Of a stretch of 64,000 bases of DNA, positions 35,237 through 44,088 are shown one piece after another. Origin of the DNA: Hyphomonadaceae bacterium (GTDB taxonomy: Bacteria > Pseudomonadota > Alphaproteobacteria > Caulobacterales > Hyphomonadaceae); assembly GCA_016714495.1 (NCBI GenBank), contig JADKDU010000011.1, positions 1-64,000 on the forward strand. The letters are read 5' to 3'. Each line of letters begins with the position of its first letter. Position 1 is the stretch's first letter. The position numbers were made by a program, and so were the translations under genes. The notes beneath the pieces are model-generated. The model saw only the letters and a list, made by a program, of their open reading frames with translations. It searched no databases and was not told where the DNA came from.

Positions 35237-36457
35237 TTAGGCCGCGCGTTGCAGACCCAACTGCGCCCAGATCGCCAGCAGGGCCGACACCAGCTCGTCC
35301 ATCATCGCTTCCGTGTGCTGCGGCGATGGCGTGAAGCGCAGCCGCTCCGTGCCCTTCGGCACGGTAGGATAGTTGATCGGCTGCACGTAGATGCCGAAAT
35401 CGAACAGCAGCGTGTCGGACAGCGCCTTGCAGCGCTCCGGATCGCCAACCAGCAGCGGCACGATATGCGTGTCCGCCATCATCACCGGCAGCTTCGCCGC
35501 GATCAGCTTCTGGCGAAGCATCTCGGCCTTCTCCTGGTGGATTTTGCGCAAGTCGCGGCCATAATCGCTCCGCAGCTTGCGGATGGAGGTGAGTGCGCCC
35601 GCCGCCAGCACCGGGCAAGTCGACGTCGAGAAGATGAAGCCCGGCGCCATCGAACGGATCGCATCCACGATCGCCGTCTTCGAGGCGATATACCCGCCCA
35701 TCACGCCATAGGCCTTGGCCAGAGTGCCTTCGCAGATCGTGATGCGGTCCATCACGCCATCGCGCTGGGCGACGCCCGCGCCCTCATGGCCATACATGCC
35801 GACCGCGTGAACTTCGTCGAGATAAGTCATCGCGTCGAATTCTTCGGCAAGGTCGCAGATTGCTTCCATGGGCGCGACATCGCCATCCATCGAGTAGACG
35901 GACTCGAAGGCGATGACCTTCGGCGCGTCGGCCGGATCATTTTCAAGCAGCGCGCGTAGGTGCGCCAGATCGTTGTGGCGGAAGATGCGCTTGGCGCAAT
36001 GGGCGCGCTTGATACCCTCGATCATAGAGGCGTGGTTCAGCTCGTCCGAATAGATGATGACGTTCGGCATGATCTTGGCGAGCGTCGACAATGTCGCCTC
36101 GTTCGACACATAGCCGGAGGTGAACAGCAGCGCGGATTCTTTCCCGTGCAAGCTCGCCAGCTCTTTCTCAAGTTCAACGTGATACCGGGTCGTGCCCGAG
36201 ATATTGCGGGTGCCGCCCGAACCGGCGCCAAACGTATCGACCGCTTCCTTCATGGACTCGATCACGTCAGGGTCTTGGCCCATGCCGAGATAGTCGTTCG
36301 AGCACCAGACGATCACGTCCTGCTCGCGGCCATCCGTGTGGCGCACGGAAGCCTTGGGGAACTCGCCCCGGTATCGCTTCACGTCGATGAATACACGATA
36401 CCGCCCCTCCGAGCGGATTTCCTCGAGAGCATTCTCAAAGGCAGCCAGGTGCTTCAT
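35237..36457 (-). CDS. hemA: 5-aminolevulinate synthase
   Basis: This PLP enzyme condenses succinyl-CoA and glycine to start haem synthesis by the C4 route typical of alphaproteobacteria. The start at 36457 gives 406 residues beginning MKHLAAFENALEEIR. Signature segments are CSNDYLGMGQ, SGGTRNISGTT, YLDEVHAVGMYG and the PLP-lysine region GTLAKAYGVMGGYI. The length matches the family. It is monocistronic, followed by a strong hairpin. Confidence 0.96.
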   Translation of the reverse strand: MKHLAAFENALEEIRSEGRYRVFIDVKRYRGEFPKASVRHTDGREQDVIVWCSNDYLGMGQDPDVIESMKEAVDTFGAGSGGTRNISGTTRYHVELEKELASLHGKESALLFTSGYVSNEATLSTLAKIMPNVIIYSDELNHASMIEGIKRAHCAKRIFRHNDLAHLRALLENDPADAPKVIAFESVYSMDGDVAPMEAICDLAEEFDAMTYLDEVHAVGMYGHEGAGVAQRDGVMDRITICEGTLAKAYGVMGGYIASKTAIVDAIRSMAPGFIFSTSTCPVLAAGALTSIRKLRSDYGRDLRKIHQEKAEMLRQKLIAAKLPVMMADTHIVPLLVGDPERCKALSDTLLFDFGIYVQPINYPTVPKGTERLRFTPSPQHTEAMMDELVSALLAIWAQLGLQRAA

Positions 36458-36757
36458 TTGGCGTTTCTCTTGGCGCAGCGTTTCCACGCCTCTGACGGGC
36501 GCGTCAGCGAGGAACCTAAGCCCACGCGCGTCATGTTTCTAGACGCAGATCAAATCCAACCTGCCAATAGCGCCTTCAAGTCGCAGGGATTTTGCGAATG
36601 GCTCGCAACTGGTCGACAAGCTTGCGTGAGGCGCCGGAGATCGAAAACAAGTCAGCCGCCAACCGGCTGCCATGGAGGATTGCCTGTCTCTTGCGTCTTC
36701 CTGCGAGCGGCAAATATCAATTTCCCTGTTCTCCCAGGGGGACAGTGTTCAGTTGAT

Positions 36758-37381
36758 ATGCCTCAGACGTCTCGCCGTCGCAGCGGCCACGCGCTCATCA
36801 CATCCATTTCAGTCGCCCATGCTCAGACGCCCAGGGCCATGCAACAGCAGCGCGACCGGATGGCGACGATGGACCGCGACCGCGTCGCCAACGATCTCAC
36901 CGGCGCAAATTCGCAAGTCTTGGATCGCCGCGGCTGCAAGCTGTCGTCAGGGCAGGTCCTGTCAGCCGCCAAGACCGCAGCGGCAGCTTCGGGCCTGCCC
37001 TGCCAGGTCACCGAAGCCGCCCTGCTCGGCGTCACCACCGAAAGGAATGATCTTTTTGAAATCGCCTGCCAAAGCGGGCCGCGCTATCTCGTGATCAGCC
37101 CCGGAAAGTCCGATCCCGTCGACTGCCTGCTGCTCGCCGATGAGGCCGAGCGCGCGAAAGCCGCCGGACAGCAGGTTCAGCCCAACGCCACTTGCGCGCT
37201 CAAGGGCGACAAAAACACCGTCGCCATCTTTGCCGGCCACGCTCGGGCCGCCGGCGTGCCCTGCACGGTCGACGCTGGAACACTCCTCAACCCGGACGCC
37301 TACGAAATCAGTTGCGCGAACGCTGACGGCTACATCATCGAACGCGCAGACGGCGGCGCCTGGACCAAGGCCCCCTGCTAG
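36758..37381 (+). CDS. Secreted hypothetical protein with probable signal-peptide frame break
   Basis: A Cys-containing secreted protein of about 207 residues. The mature part reads TPRAMQQQRDRMATMDRDRVAND and has two similar halves with SGLPCQVTEAALLG and AGVPCTVDAGTLLN. These look like two repeats of about 70 residues, each with paired Cys. The ATG at 36758 gives a poor leader. A TTG at 36753, with AGGGGGA upstream, gives CLRRLAVAAAT, which joins ALITSISVAHA into a normal signal peptide only if one base near 36790-36796 is adjusted. The family is unknown. Confidence 0.6.
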   Translation: MPQTSRRRSGHALITSISVAHAQTPRAMQQQRDRMATMDRDRVANDLTGANSQVLDRRGCKLSSGQVLSAAKTAAAASGLPCQVTEAALLGVTTERNDLFEIACQSGPRYLVISPGKSDPVDCLLLADEAERAKAAGQQVQPNATCALKGDKNTVAIFAGHARAAGVPCTVDAGTLLNPDAYEISCANADGYIIERADGGAWTKAPC

Positions 37382-37471
37382 CGCATGGCAGCCTCGCAGG
37401 ATGGTTCATGCTGCAGGCCGGCCGCGTCACGGAAAAGCGCAAGGGTTCCTGAGCCTGGGCCCCAAACAAAT

Positions 37472-37497
37472 CCGCCGGCCTCTCGCGAGACCGGCGG
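37472..37497. terminator. Hairpin between convergent genes
   Basis: A stem CCGCCGG/CCGGCGG encloses TCTCGCGAGA, itself palindromic. It lies between the stop of the secreted-protein gene and the stop of the convergent MarR-type gene, so it is a plausible bidirectional terminator. Only short T stretches flank it. Confidence 0.5.
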
Positions 37498-37599
37498 TCG
37501 TTGGGCATTTACGGTAGGGTCGACTTCACGAGCCGAGTCCGCCGTTTCCTCCCCAAGGTTGTCAGCCCCAGACTATCAGGCCGGGGTCTGTGTCTATGC

Positions 37600-38109
37600 T
37601 TAGAGCTGGTAGCGGATCTGGTCTGACCAGAAGCGCTCAAGGCGAGCCAGCGCCTTGTTGAGCTGGTCAAGATCGTCCGAGCGAACCGAAGCGGTAGGCT
37701 CCAGGGCGCCGGCCTGCTTCTCGAACAGGACAGCCACGTGGTTGCGAACGGCTTTGCCCGACGGCGTCAGCTTGAGACGCACCGTGCGGCGGTCATCGTT
37801 GGAACGTGACTGGATCAGATAGCCGCCTTCTTGCAGCTTCTTCACGTTGTAGGACATCGACGTGCCGGCGAACGAACCGCGAGCGCGCAGCGCCGAGGCC
37901 GGGGTTTCGCTTTCGCCGATTTCATAAAGCAGCAGCGCCTGGACACCCGTCAGCGAACGCTCGCCGTTACGTTCCAGATTGTCTTTCACCACGTCGTGGA
38001 GACGGCGATGAGCCTGCTCCAGCAGCGACAGGGCCTTCAGGAAAGACTGCTCAACGTTCTCTTCAACGCCGCTTTCGCGGACCTTAGCGTTCAACATCAC
38101 CACCACCAT
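37600..38109 (-). CDS. MarR family regulator, LdtR-like
   Basis: A 169-residue winged-helix regulator. The segments HRRLHDVVKDNLERNG, LTGVQALLLYEIGESETPASALRARG and SMSYNVKKLQEGGYLIQSRSNDDRRTVRLKLT match the alphaproteobacterial LdtR group, which controls L,D-transpeptidase and stress genes in some relatives. That role is from knowledge of the family, not shown here. The start at 38109 avoids a leader with no homology. It is monocistronic. Confidence 0.82.
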   Translation of the reverse strand: MVVVMLNAKVRESGVEENVEQSFLKALSLLEQAHRRLHDVVKDNLERNGERSLTGVQALLLYEIGESETPASALRARGSFAGTSMSYNVKKLQEGGYLIQSRSNDDRRTVRLKLTPSGKAVRNHVAVLFEKQAGALEPTASVRSDDLDQLNKALARLERFWSDQIRYQL

Positions 38110-38433
38110 CGTTTTTGTTTGCCGCTCTTGTCGGCTTATTGGTGAAGCTACATGAGCAAAGCTAAGCAATCGCTAAGTCGATCCACTTTTGTGCAATTTT
38201 CTATTGGACTTTGTTCGAGTTTACTTTGTTCGTTATTGTAACCGGGAAGTAAACGCAGCTGCTTAGTCACAACTGGGAATGCCCCTCCGTCCGAAGGACC
38301 AGGGCAGGTGGATTGCGCGCTCTTGCGCGCAAGACGGAGCGGCTGCGCGTTCGCACGTGGCCCGCCTTCGCACCACATTTCCGGAAATCCAACCAATCGA
38401 CGCCTCGCAGCCACCTGCGGGGTCGCACTCTCA
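38110..38433. other. Intergenic region with a palindromic repeat copy
   Basis: The 324 bases upstream of the LdtR-like gene. The first 160 are AT-rich (likely promoter of the regulator). The rest is GC-rich and contains CTTGCGCGCAAG, a 12-base palindrome within an 18-base sequence that recurs inverted at 57522-57539. Confidence 0.55.
38322..38339 (+). repeat. Dispersed palindromic repeat, copy 1
   Basis: Eighteen bases, CTTGCGCGCAAGACGGAG, identical in reverse complement to 57522-57539. The first twelve are a perfect palindrome. Flanking bases (TGCGAAGGCGGG and CGCGCAG on the other strand) are also partly shared, suggesting an element of about 60-70 bases. Confidence 0.6.
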
Positions 38434-39348
38434 TCAGAACGGCCAAACCGCCAGCCCGTGCACGGCATGCCGGACATCCATCGAGAGATTCAGAGTCTCC
38501 ACCACACGCCCAGCCTCAAGATCGTGGATCGCAACCGTCGCCGGCGAGGCCCCCGCCGCAACCAGCGTCTCTGATAGAACGCAAAGCCCCCGCCCAAACC
38601 CCTGCCGCGCAACGTCGCCAGGATCAGAGCCAAGCAGCTCCTCCTTCGCATATCGTGGCGACGCGCTCACAATCTTGTCCTCCCGCGTCGCCAACACGAG
38701 CGTGTCCGTATCGCCATCGTGATAAAGCACGCCGCCCCGGAACGGCCGCGCATTGTGCGTCCCGCGCGGCAAGGCAGCTCTCACCTCAAGCGACGTTTCC
38801 GTCATCTCCACCAGCGCCGGCATCTTCCGCCCCGCGACGAACAGACCGGCCTCACCCGCATTAACGCTGTTGAGATGATAAAGATTGCTCTCGCCCGGCC
38901 CGCCCGACTTCTGCGGATCAAACGGCTTCAGGCTGATCAACCCGCCGGTGTTGGCAATCCGCATGCCCTTCTCGAACTGCCGCGATTTCAGATCCATTCG
39001 CAGCACCGCATCGAACGCCGTCGAGGTCACATAGAGCTTGCCGCCATGCGCCGACATCTCGTGGCAATGCTTCAGATACGAATTCCGGTAGGTCGCAAGA
39101 ACACGGAACCACGGATCAAAAATCGTGATCTCGTTGCTCGCTGCGACGAAAATCTCCTGCCCAACCACCACGATGCCGCGCAGCCCCCGTTCGCCGCCCC
39201 TTCCGGCAAAATCGATCGCGACGCTATTCGCATCAGCAACCTGCTCCACGTATTGTCGGCAGACATCGACAAGATATAGCCCGCCATGGCTCTCGCCGCG
39301 CTGTGCGCCGCGCGCCACGGTGCTGACCAGGAGTTTGGGAATGTTCAC
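38434..39348 (-). CDS. Beta-propeller-like conserved hypothetical protein
   Basis: A 304-residue soluble protein with repeating strand motifs typical of propellers (GIVVVGQEIFVAASNEITIFDP, GKLYVTSTAFDAVLRMDL, GLFVAGRKMPALVEM, ETLVAAGASPATVAIHDL). It has His-rich loops (YLKHCHEMSAH, YHLNSVNAGEAG). There is no signal peptide. No family can be named with confidence. It is divergent from the lysozyme-like gene. Confidence 0.6.
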   Translation of the reverse strand: MNIPKLLVSTVARGAQRGESHGGLYLVDVCRQYVEQVADANSVAIDFAGRGGERGLRGIVVVGQEIFVAASNEITIFDPWFRVLATYRNSYLKHCHEMSAHGGKLYVTSTAFDAVLRMDLKSRQFEKGMRIANTGGLISLKPFDPQKSGGPGESNLYHLNSVNAGEAGLFVAGRKMPALVEMTETSLEVRAALPRGTHNARPFRGGVLYHDGDTDTLVLATREDKIVSASPRYAKEELLGSDPGDVARQGFGRGLCVLSETLVAAGASPATVAIHDLEAGRVVETLNLSMDVRHAVHGLAVWPF

Positions 39349-39464
39349 CCTCCGGCCTTACCCCCCGATAGCGCAAAAGTCATGCACGCAGACTGCCGCC
39401 CGCTGCTTTACAACATCGCGACTTGTGATTGTCTGCAGCCTGCGGAGACGTGGGAGGCGAAACC

Positions 39465-40145
39465 GTGACCAGGCCGCTTGCGGTCATCTGGATGATGACC
39501 ATCAGTCTGCTTGCCACAGCATGCGGCCGCGTGTCGGACGCCGGCGAAGTCATTGCGGCGGCCACCAGCGCTGCGGCCGCCCCTGCGCCCGCACTCACGC
39601 CGGATGAAGAAGCTGACTCGATCCCGACAGCCAACGGCGTTCCGCTCGTGCCGTTGACTGGCCCAGTAAACTTTCTCGACGCCCTCGAGCCGCAGCCGAT
39701 CTACCAGATGCCCGAGGTGTATAATACGAACCACACAGCCGTTCAGATCATCAAAGAAGAAGAAACGCTCCAGCTCGAAGCCTACGAACTCGGCGGCCTC
39801 TGGCTGATCGGCTATGGCCACCTGATGCTCGAAGGCGAGAAGGACACGATCAACGAAGAAGAAGCAGACGCTTTCCTCGTCAAAGACCTGCACTGGTGCG
39901 AAGGCGCGATTGAACGCTACGTGACCATTCCCGTCACGCTCAATGAGTTCAGCGCGATGGTGGCCTTCTGCTATAATGTCGGCAGCGGCAAGACGCGTGC
40001 ATCGTCGATCGTGAAGCGCATCAACGACGAAGACCGCCCTGGCGCCGCAAACGCCTTCCTGCTCTGGAACCGCATGAACGGCATCGTGATGCAGGCGCTC
40101 GCGAAACGGCGCGCGCGGGAGCGCACGTTATTCCTTACGCCCTAG
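39465..40145 (+). CDS. Lysozyme-like lipoprotein (GH24 family), divergent active site
   Basis: A 226-residue predicted lipoprotein (lipobox LLATAC, Cys about 19) with a C-terminal phage-type muramidase fold: KEEETLQLEAYELGGLWLIGYGHLML, then EEADAFLVKDL and MVAFCYNVG. GH24 enzymes use Glu, Asp and Thr in the pattern E-x8-D/C-x5-T before IGYGH. Here the Glu is present, the Asp position is not preserved, and Thr is Leu (WLIGYGH). Muramidase activity is therefore doubtful. The GTG start at 39465 has GGGAGG eight bases upstream. It converges on the DsbA-type gene, overlapping by 11 bases. Confidence 0.75.
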   Translation: MTRPLAVIWMMTISLLATACGRVSDAGEVIAAATSAAAAPAPALTPDEEADSIPTANGVPLVPLTGPVNFLDALEPQPIYQMPEVYNTNHTAVQIIKEEETLQLEAYELGGLWLIGYGHLMLEGEKDTINEEEADAFLVKDLHWCEGAIERYVTIPVTLNEFSAMVAFCYNVGSGKTRASSIVKRINDEDRPGAANAFLLWNRMNGIVMQALAKRRARERTLFLTP

Positions 40146-40800
40146 CAGTCTCGGCATTACCAGAGACGATCTGCCGGATCGCCTGCTCGAACACCTGCGG
40201 CGGCTGCCCGCCCTGGATCATCCAGCGCTGGTTGAAGATCACCGAAGGAACTGCATTGATCCCGCGATTGCGCCACAGCATTTCCTCGCGCCGCACCTCG
40301 TCGGAGAACTCGCTTGAACCCAGAATCTGCCGCGCCCGCTCTTCATCCAGCCCCGCACTCCTCGCCACGCCGGCCAGAACCTCATGATCACTCGTCGAAA
40401 GCTGGTCGGTGAAGTTCGCCTTGAACAGCGCCTCTTTCAGTTCGGGCTGCTTGCCCTCGAGTCCTGCCCAGTGAAGCAGGCGGTGCGCGTCAAACGTGTT
40501 CCATATTCGGCTCTGCGGCCCGTAGTTGAACGTGAAGCCCAGCGCATCCCCGCTCTCCTTCATCGCGTTGCGCGAAGCTGCGGAGCGCTCGGGGTTCGAG
40601 CCGTATTTCTTGATCACATGCTCAATCGTATTCTCGCCTTCGGGCGCCATGTCCGGGTTCAGCTCGAACGGCTGGAAATGGATCTCCGCGTCGACATCGC
40701 CGCCCACCGCCTCCAGCGCCTTCATCAGCGAGCGCAATCCGATCACGCACCACGGGCACGCAACGTCGGAAACGAAATCGATGCGCAGGGGCGTGGCCAT
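40135..40800 (-). CDS. DsbA family oxidoreductase (FrnE-like)
   Basis: A 221-residue thioredoxin-fold protein of the FrnE type with the redox motif CPWC (about residues 15-18). It has the helical insertion typical of 2-hydroxychromene-isomerase-like DsbAs (NTFDAHRLLHWAG) and the cis-Pro region GINAVPSVIFN. There is no signal peptide, so it acts in the cytoplasm. The start at 40800 has AAGGAG seven bases upstream. Confidence 0.9.
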   Translation of the reverse strand: MATPLRIDFVSDVACPWCVIGLRSLMKALEAVGGDVDAEIHFQPFELNPDMAPEGENTIEHVIKKYGSNPERSAASRNAMKESGDALGFTFNYGPQSRIWNTFDAHRLLHWAGLEGKQPELKEALFKANFTDQLSTSDHEVLAGVARSAGLDEERARQILGSSEFSDEVRREEMLWRNRGINAVPSVIFNQRWMIQGGQPPQVFEQAIRQIVSGNAETARA

Positions 40801-41123
40801 GGGAGGTCTCCTTCGTCCCTTTATGTAGGGCGTCTTTATGTGGATGTCTGGCGGCAACTTGCGGACTTTCCCGAGCGGCAGCCTGGACCGATTCCGCGCG
40901 CACTGATGGCATCGAATTCCGCTAGAAGCGCCCCTGATGCAAAAATGCTGCACTATCAGGCAGTTTAGCGAAACGGCCTGCTTCAGGCCCGACTCTTAAT
41001 TGACGCGATCTGAAGTGTGGCTGAATTCTGGCAACGCCACTCTCTTACTGGGGACGTGGGGTCAGAGCCTTCAACATGGTCGTCACAGCGAAAGGAGAGG
41101 CAATCATCAGAATGGAGTGAACC
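40801..41123. other. Intergenic region upstream of the TonB receptor gene
   Basis: 323 bases between the divergent FrnE-like and TonB-receptor genes. It holds no plausible gene. A TTGACG at 41000 could be a -35 element for the receptor, but no good -10 follows. No Fur-like palindrome was seen. Confidence 0.5.
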
Positions 41124-43979
41124 GTGAACCGACCCCAACTGAAGCAATTGCTTCTCAGCTCAACCCTGCTTGGTCTTGCAGGCTTGTCTATTGTCGCTGT
41201 GGCGCCAGCCTCCGCACAGGAAGCGGCCCCACAAGCATCCGGAGATGATGACGTCGTCGTCGTGACCGGTACGCGCATTTCGCGCGAAGGCTATGTCTCC
41301 TCAAGCCCGATCCAGACCATCAACACCGAAGAACTTGCGGTGAAGCAGCCGACGGACGTCGAAGACGTCCTGCGCGCGATGCCGCAATTCCTGCCCGGCA
41401 ACGGCGACCAGGTGAACAACGGCTCCGCCGGTGTTTCATCCGTCGACCTGCGCGGCCTGACGACGCCACGCACCCTGCCGCTGATCGACGGCAAGCGCAT
41501 GGTCCCCTACGACCCTAACGGCGTGTTCGACGTGACGGCGGTGCCGCTCGCCCTGCTTGAGCGCGTTGATGTCGTGACCGGCGGCGCATCGGCCGTGTAC
41601 GGCTCCGACGCCATCGCGGGCGTAGTGAACTTCATCCTCAATGACGACTTCCAGGGCGCTCAGTTCGACGCCGCGTACTCCATCACCGATCACGGCGATG
41701 GCGAGACGGAGAACTATGCAGCCACGGTCGGCGCGGGCTTCGACGATGGTCGAGGCAATGTCGTGCTGTCGCTTGGCTATCTCAACAAGGAACCGATCTA
41801 TCAGGTCCGCGGGCCGGCTTCGTTGACGCCGGGCGCGAGTTCCTATGCGACGCCTGCTTCGTTCGACTTCGCTTCGGGTCGTCGCCAGATTGCCGACACC
41901 GGCGCGCTGGTCGTTCCGTATGCCCCGTTCAACTTCAACCCGCAGAACCTCTACCAGACGCCGCAAACGCGCTGGACCGTGACTGCGCTCGCGAAGTACG
42001 AAATCAACGACTATGTCGAAGCCTACGGCCGCTATCTCTCGTCCAGTTCGACGAGTTCCCCGGCGCTCGCCTCTTCGGCGGTGTTCGGCGACACGCTGGA
42101 AGTCCAGCTCAGCAACCCGTTCATCACGCCCGCGTCGCAAGCCTACTTCGCTGCGAACGGAACTGCGCCAGCCGCATGTTCGGACCCCGCTGCAGGACAA
42201 TGCACCCGCGTCGGCGTTCGCTGGCGTGCGGCCGATGTCGGCCCGCGTCAGTACGTGTTCGACTACGATACCTTCCAGGTGATGGGCGGTCTGCGTGGAG
42301 AGATCTGGGGATGGGACTGGGATGTCGCCGGCGCTCATGGTGAGACATCGCTAAACCGTCAGCAGAACAACGATATCAGCACCGATGCGATCCAGCAGGC
42401 GCTGTTCGCAACCAGCACGACGGCGTGCGTTGATCCGGCCGGCGGCTGCGTGCCGCTGAACCTGTTCAACGCCGGAACGGGCATTGATCCAGCTGCGTTG
42501 GACTTCATCCGCCTAAACCTGCAGCTGCAGTCGATTACCAAGCAGGACTATGTGACGGCTTCGATCAGCGGCGATGTGGATGCACTGAAGAGCCCGTGGG
42601 CTTCGGGGACACTGGCGGCGTCGTTCGGTGTGGAATACCGGCAGGAGTCGTCCGACTATCGTCCGGACTTCGCTTCGCAGGCCGGCATCTCGCCGGGCTT
42701 CGGCCAAACGCTGCCGACCTTCGGCGAATACGACGTCTCGGAAGCGTTCGGCGAGGCGATCCTCCCGCTCGTAGAAGGCGCGCCGTTCGCCCGGTCGATC
42801 AACCTCGAAGTCGGCTATCGCCACTCCGATTATTCGACGTCGGGCGGGACGGACAGCTACAAATACGGGGCTGACTGGGAGCCGGTAGACGGGCTGCGTT
42901 TCCGCAGCATGTTCCAGCGCGCCGTCCGGGCAGCCAACGTGTCCGAACTGTACACGCCTCGCACGCCTGGAACGGGCGACCTTCTGGTCGATCCCTGCGC
43001 CAACGGCACGCCGGGCAATCCGCTGACGGGCGCAATCCGGGACATCTGCATAGCGCAAGGCGCCCCGACTCCGACCATCGACAACGCGACAATCACCCAG
43101 CCAACCGCTGGTCAGATCAACAACTTCTCCGGCGGCAACACAACTCTGACGCCAGAAGAGGCCGACACGGTGACGGTCGGATTCGTGTGGCAGCCGGACT
43201 TCGCGCCGGGCCTCGCGCTGACGGTGGACTACTACGACATCACCGTGGACAACGCGATCTCGCTGCGTCCGGCTTTCGACGTTGTTGACGCCTGCTTCAG
43301 CACGGCGCGCAACCCGTCGCTGGACCCTGCCAATACGGATTGCCAGCTGATGATCCGCAACAACCTCAACGGTACGCTGGAAGGCGATGACGAGTTCGGC
43401 CTCGTTCAACTTAACGGCAACATCGGCGAGGTTCACGGGGAAGGCATCGACTACTCCGTTCGCTACAACTTCGAGCTGCCGATGGGTGATCTCGATCTCT
43501 CGTTCGACGGCACGCACGTGCTGGATTCGAGCTATATCCCGATCATCGGCGGTTCGCGCGTTGAGTGCGTCGCCCGCTACGGCAAACAGTGCGGCCTTCC
43601 TTCGACCGTCACGGCCACCACGGGCGGCCCGACGCCGGAGAACCGGTTCGTGCAGGTCACGACCTGGAATGTCGGTCCGTTCAGCCTGGGCTATGCTTGG
43701 CGCTACCTGAGCGGTTCAGACGTTGATGCAGCCCAGGCCGGCATCACCGATCCGGAATCGGCCTCGATCCCCGACTACAACTATATCGACCTGATGGGAT
43801 CGTGGGCAGTAACCGACAACGTGAAGCTGCGCGCCGGCATCACGAACGTGACCGACGAGGAGGCTCCCTTCGTGCAGACAGAGACGGGCTCCACGCCGTT
43901 CAACTCGGGCAACACCTATCCGTCGCTGTACGACGTTGTCGGACGCGTCTTTACGGTGAGCGCCCAGGTCAAGTTCTAG
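41124..43979 (+). CDS. TonB-dependent receptor
   Basis: A 951-residue outer-membrane receptor. After a signal peptide ending ASAQ comes a short TonB-box region (DDDVVVVTGTRI). The plug domain contains DVEDVLRAMPQF, SVDLRGL and VDVVTGGASAVYGSDAIAGVVNFIL. The beta-barrel ends with the terminal Phe signature (FTVSAQVKF). Length and motifs fit the large receptors abundant in Caulobacterales that import glycans or peptides. The GTG start at 41124 has GGAG upstream. It is followed by a terminator and then by a TPR/asparaginyl-hydroxylase gene. The substrate is unknown. Confidence 0.93.
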   Translation: MNRPQLKQLLLSSTLLGLAGLSIVAVAPASAQEAAPQASGDDDVVVVTGTRISREGYVSSSPIQTINTEELAVKQPTDVEDVLRAMPQFLPGNGDQVNNGSAGVSSVDLRGLTTPRTLPLIDGKRMVPYDPNGVFDVTAVPLALLERVDVVTGGASAVYGSDAIAGVVNFILNDDFQGAQFDAAYSITDHGDGETENYAATVGAGFDDGRGNVVLSLGYLNKEPIYQVRGPASLTPGASSYATPASFDFASGRRQIADTGALVVPYAPFNFNPQNLYQTPQTRWTVTALAKYEINDYVEAYGRYLSSSSTSSPALASSAVFGDTLEVQLSNPFITPASQAYFAANGTAPAACSDPAAGQCTRVGVRWRAADVGPRQYVFDYDTFQVMGGLRGEIWGWDWDVAGAHGETSLNRQQNNDISTDAIQQALFATSTTACVDPAGGCVPLNLFNAGTGIDPAALDFIRLNLQLQSITKQDYVTASISGDVDALKSPWASGTLAASFGVEYRQESSDYRPDFASQAGISPGFGQTLPTFGEYDVSEAFGEAILPLVEGAPFARSINLEVGYRHSDYSTSGGTDSYKYGADWEPVDGLRFRSMFQRAVRAANVSELYTPRTPGTGDLLVDPCANGTPGNPLTGAIRDICIAQGAPTPTIDNATITQPTAGQINNFSGGNTTLTPEEADTVTVGFVWQPDFAPGLALTVDYYDITVDNAISLRPAFDVVDACFSTARNPSLDPANTDCQLMIRNNLNGTLEGDDEFGLVQLNGNIGEVHGEGIDYSVRYNFELPMGDLDLSFDGTHVLDSSYIPIIGGSRVECVARYGKQCGLPSTVTATTGGPTPENRFVQVTTWNVGPFSLGYAWRYLSGSDVDAAQAGITDPESASIPDYNYIDLMGSWAVTDNVKLRAGITNVTDEEAPFVQTETGSTPFNSGNTYPSLYDVVGRVFTVSAQVKF

Positions 43980-44003
43980 GACTGGGCTGACGGATGACTC
44001 CAT

Positions 44004-44038
44004 CGCGGCGGTCTCTTCACGGGGCCGCCGCGTTTTTT
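44004..44038 (+). terminator. Rho-independent terminator after the TonB receptor gene
   Basis: An eight-base stem CGCGGCGG/CCGCCGCG with a 13-base loop followed directly by six T, 24 bases after the receptor stop. Confidence 0.85.
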
Positions 44039-44088
44039 GCGGGTGGCCGAATTGATCGGCAGACCAGGTGGAGGCACGCTTGCGGGCC

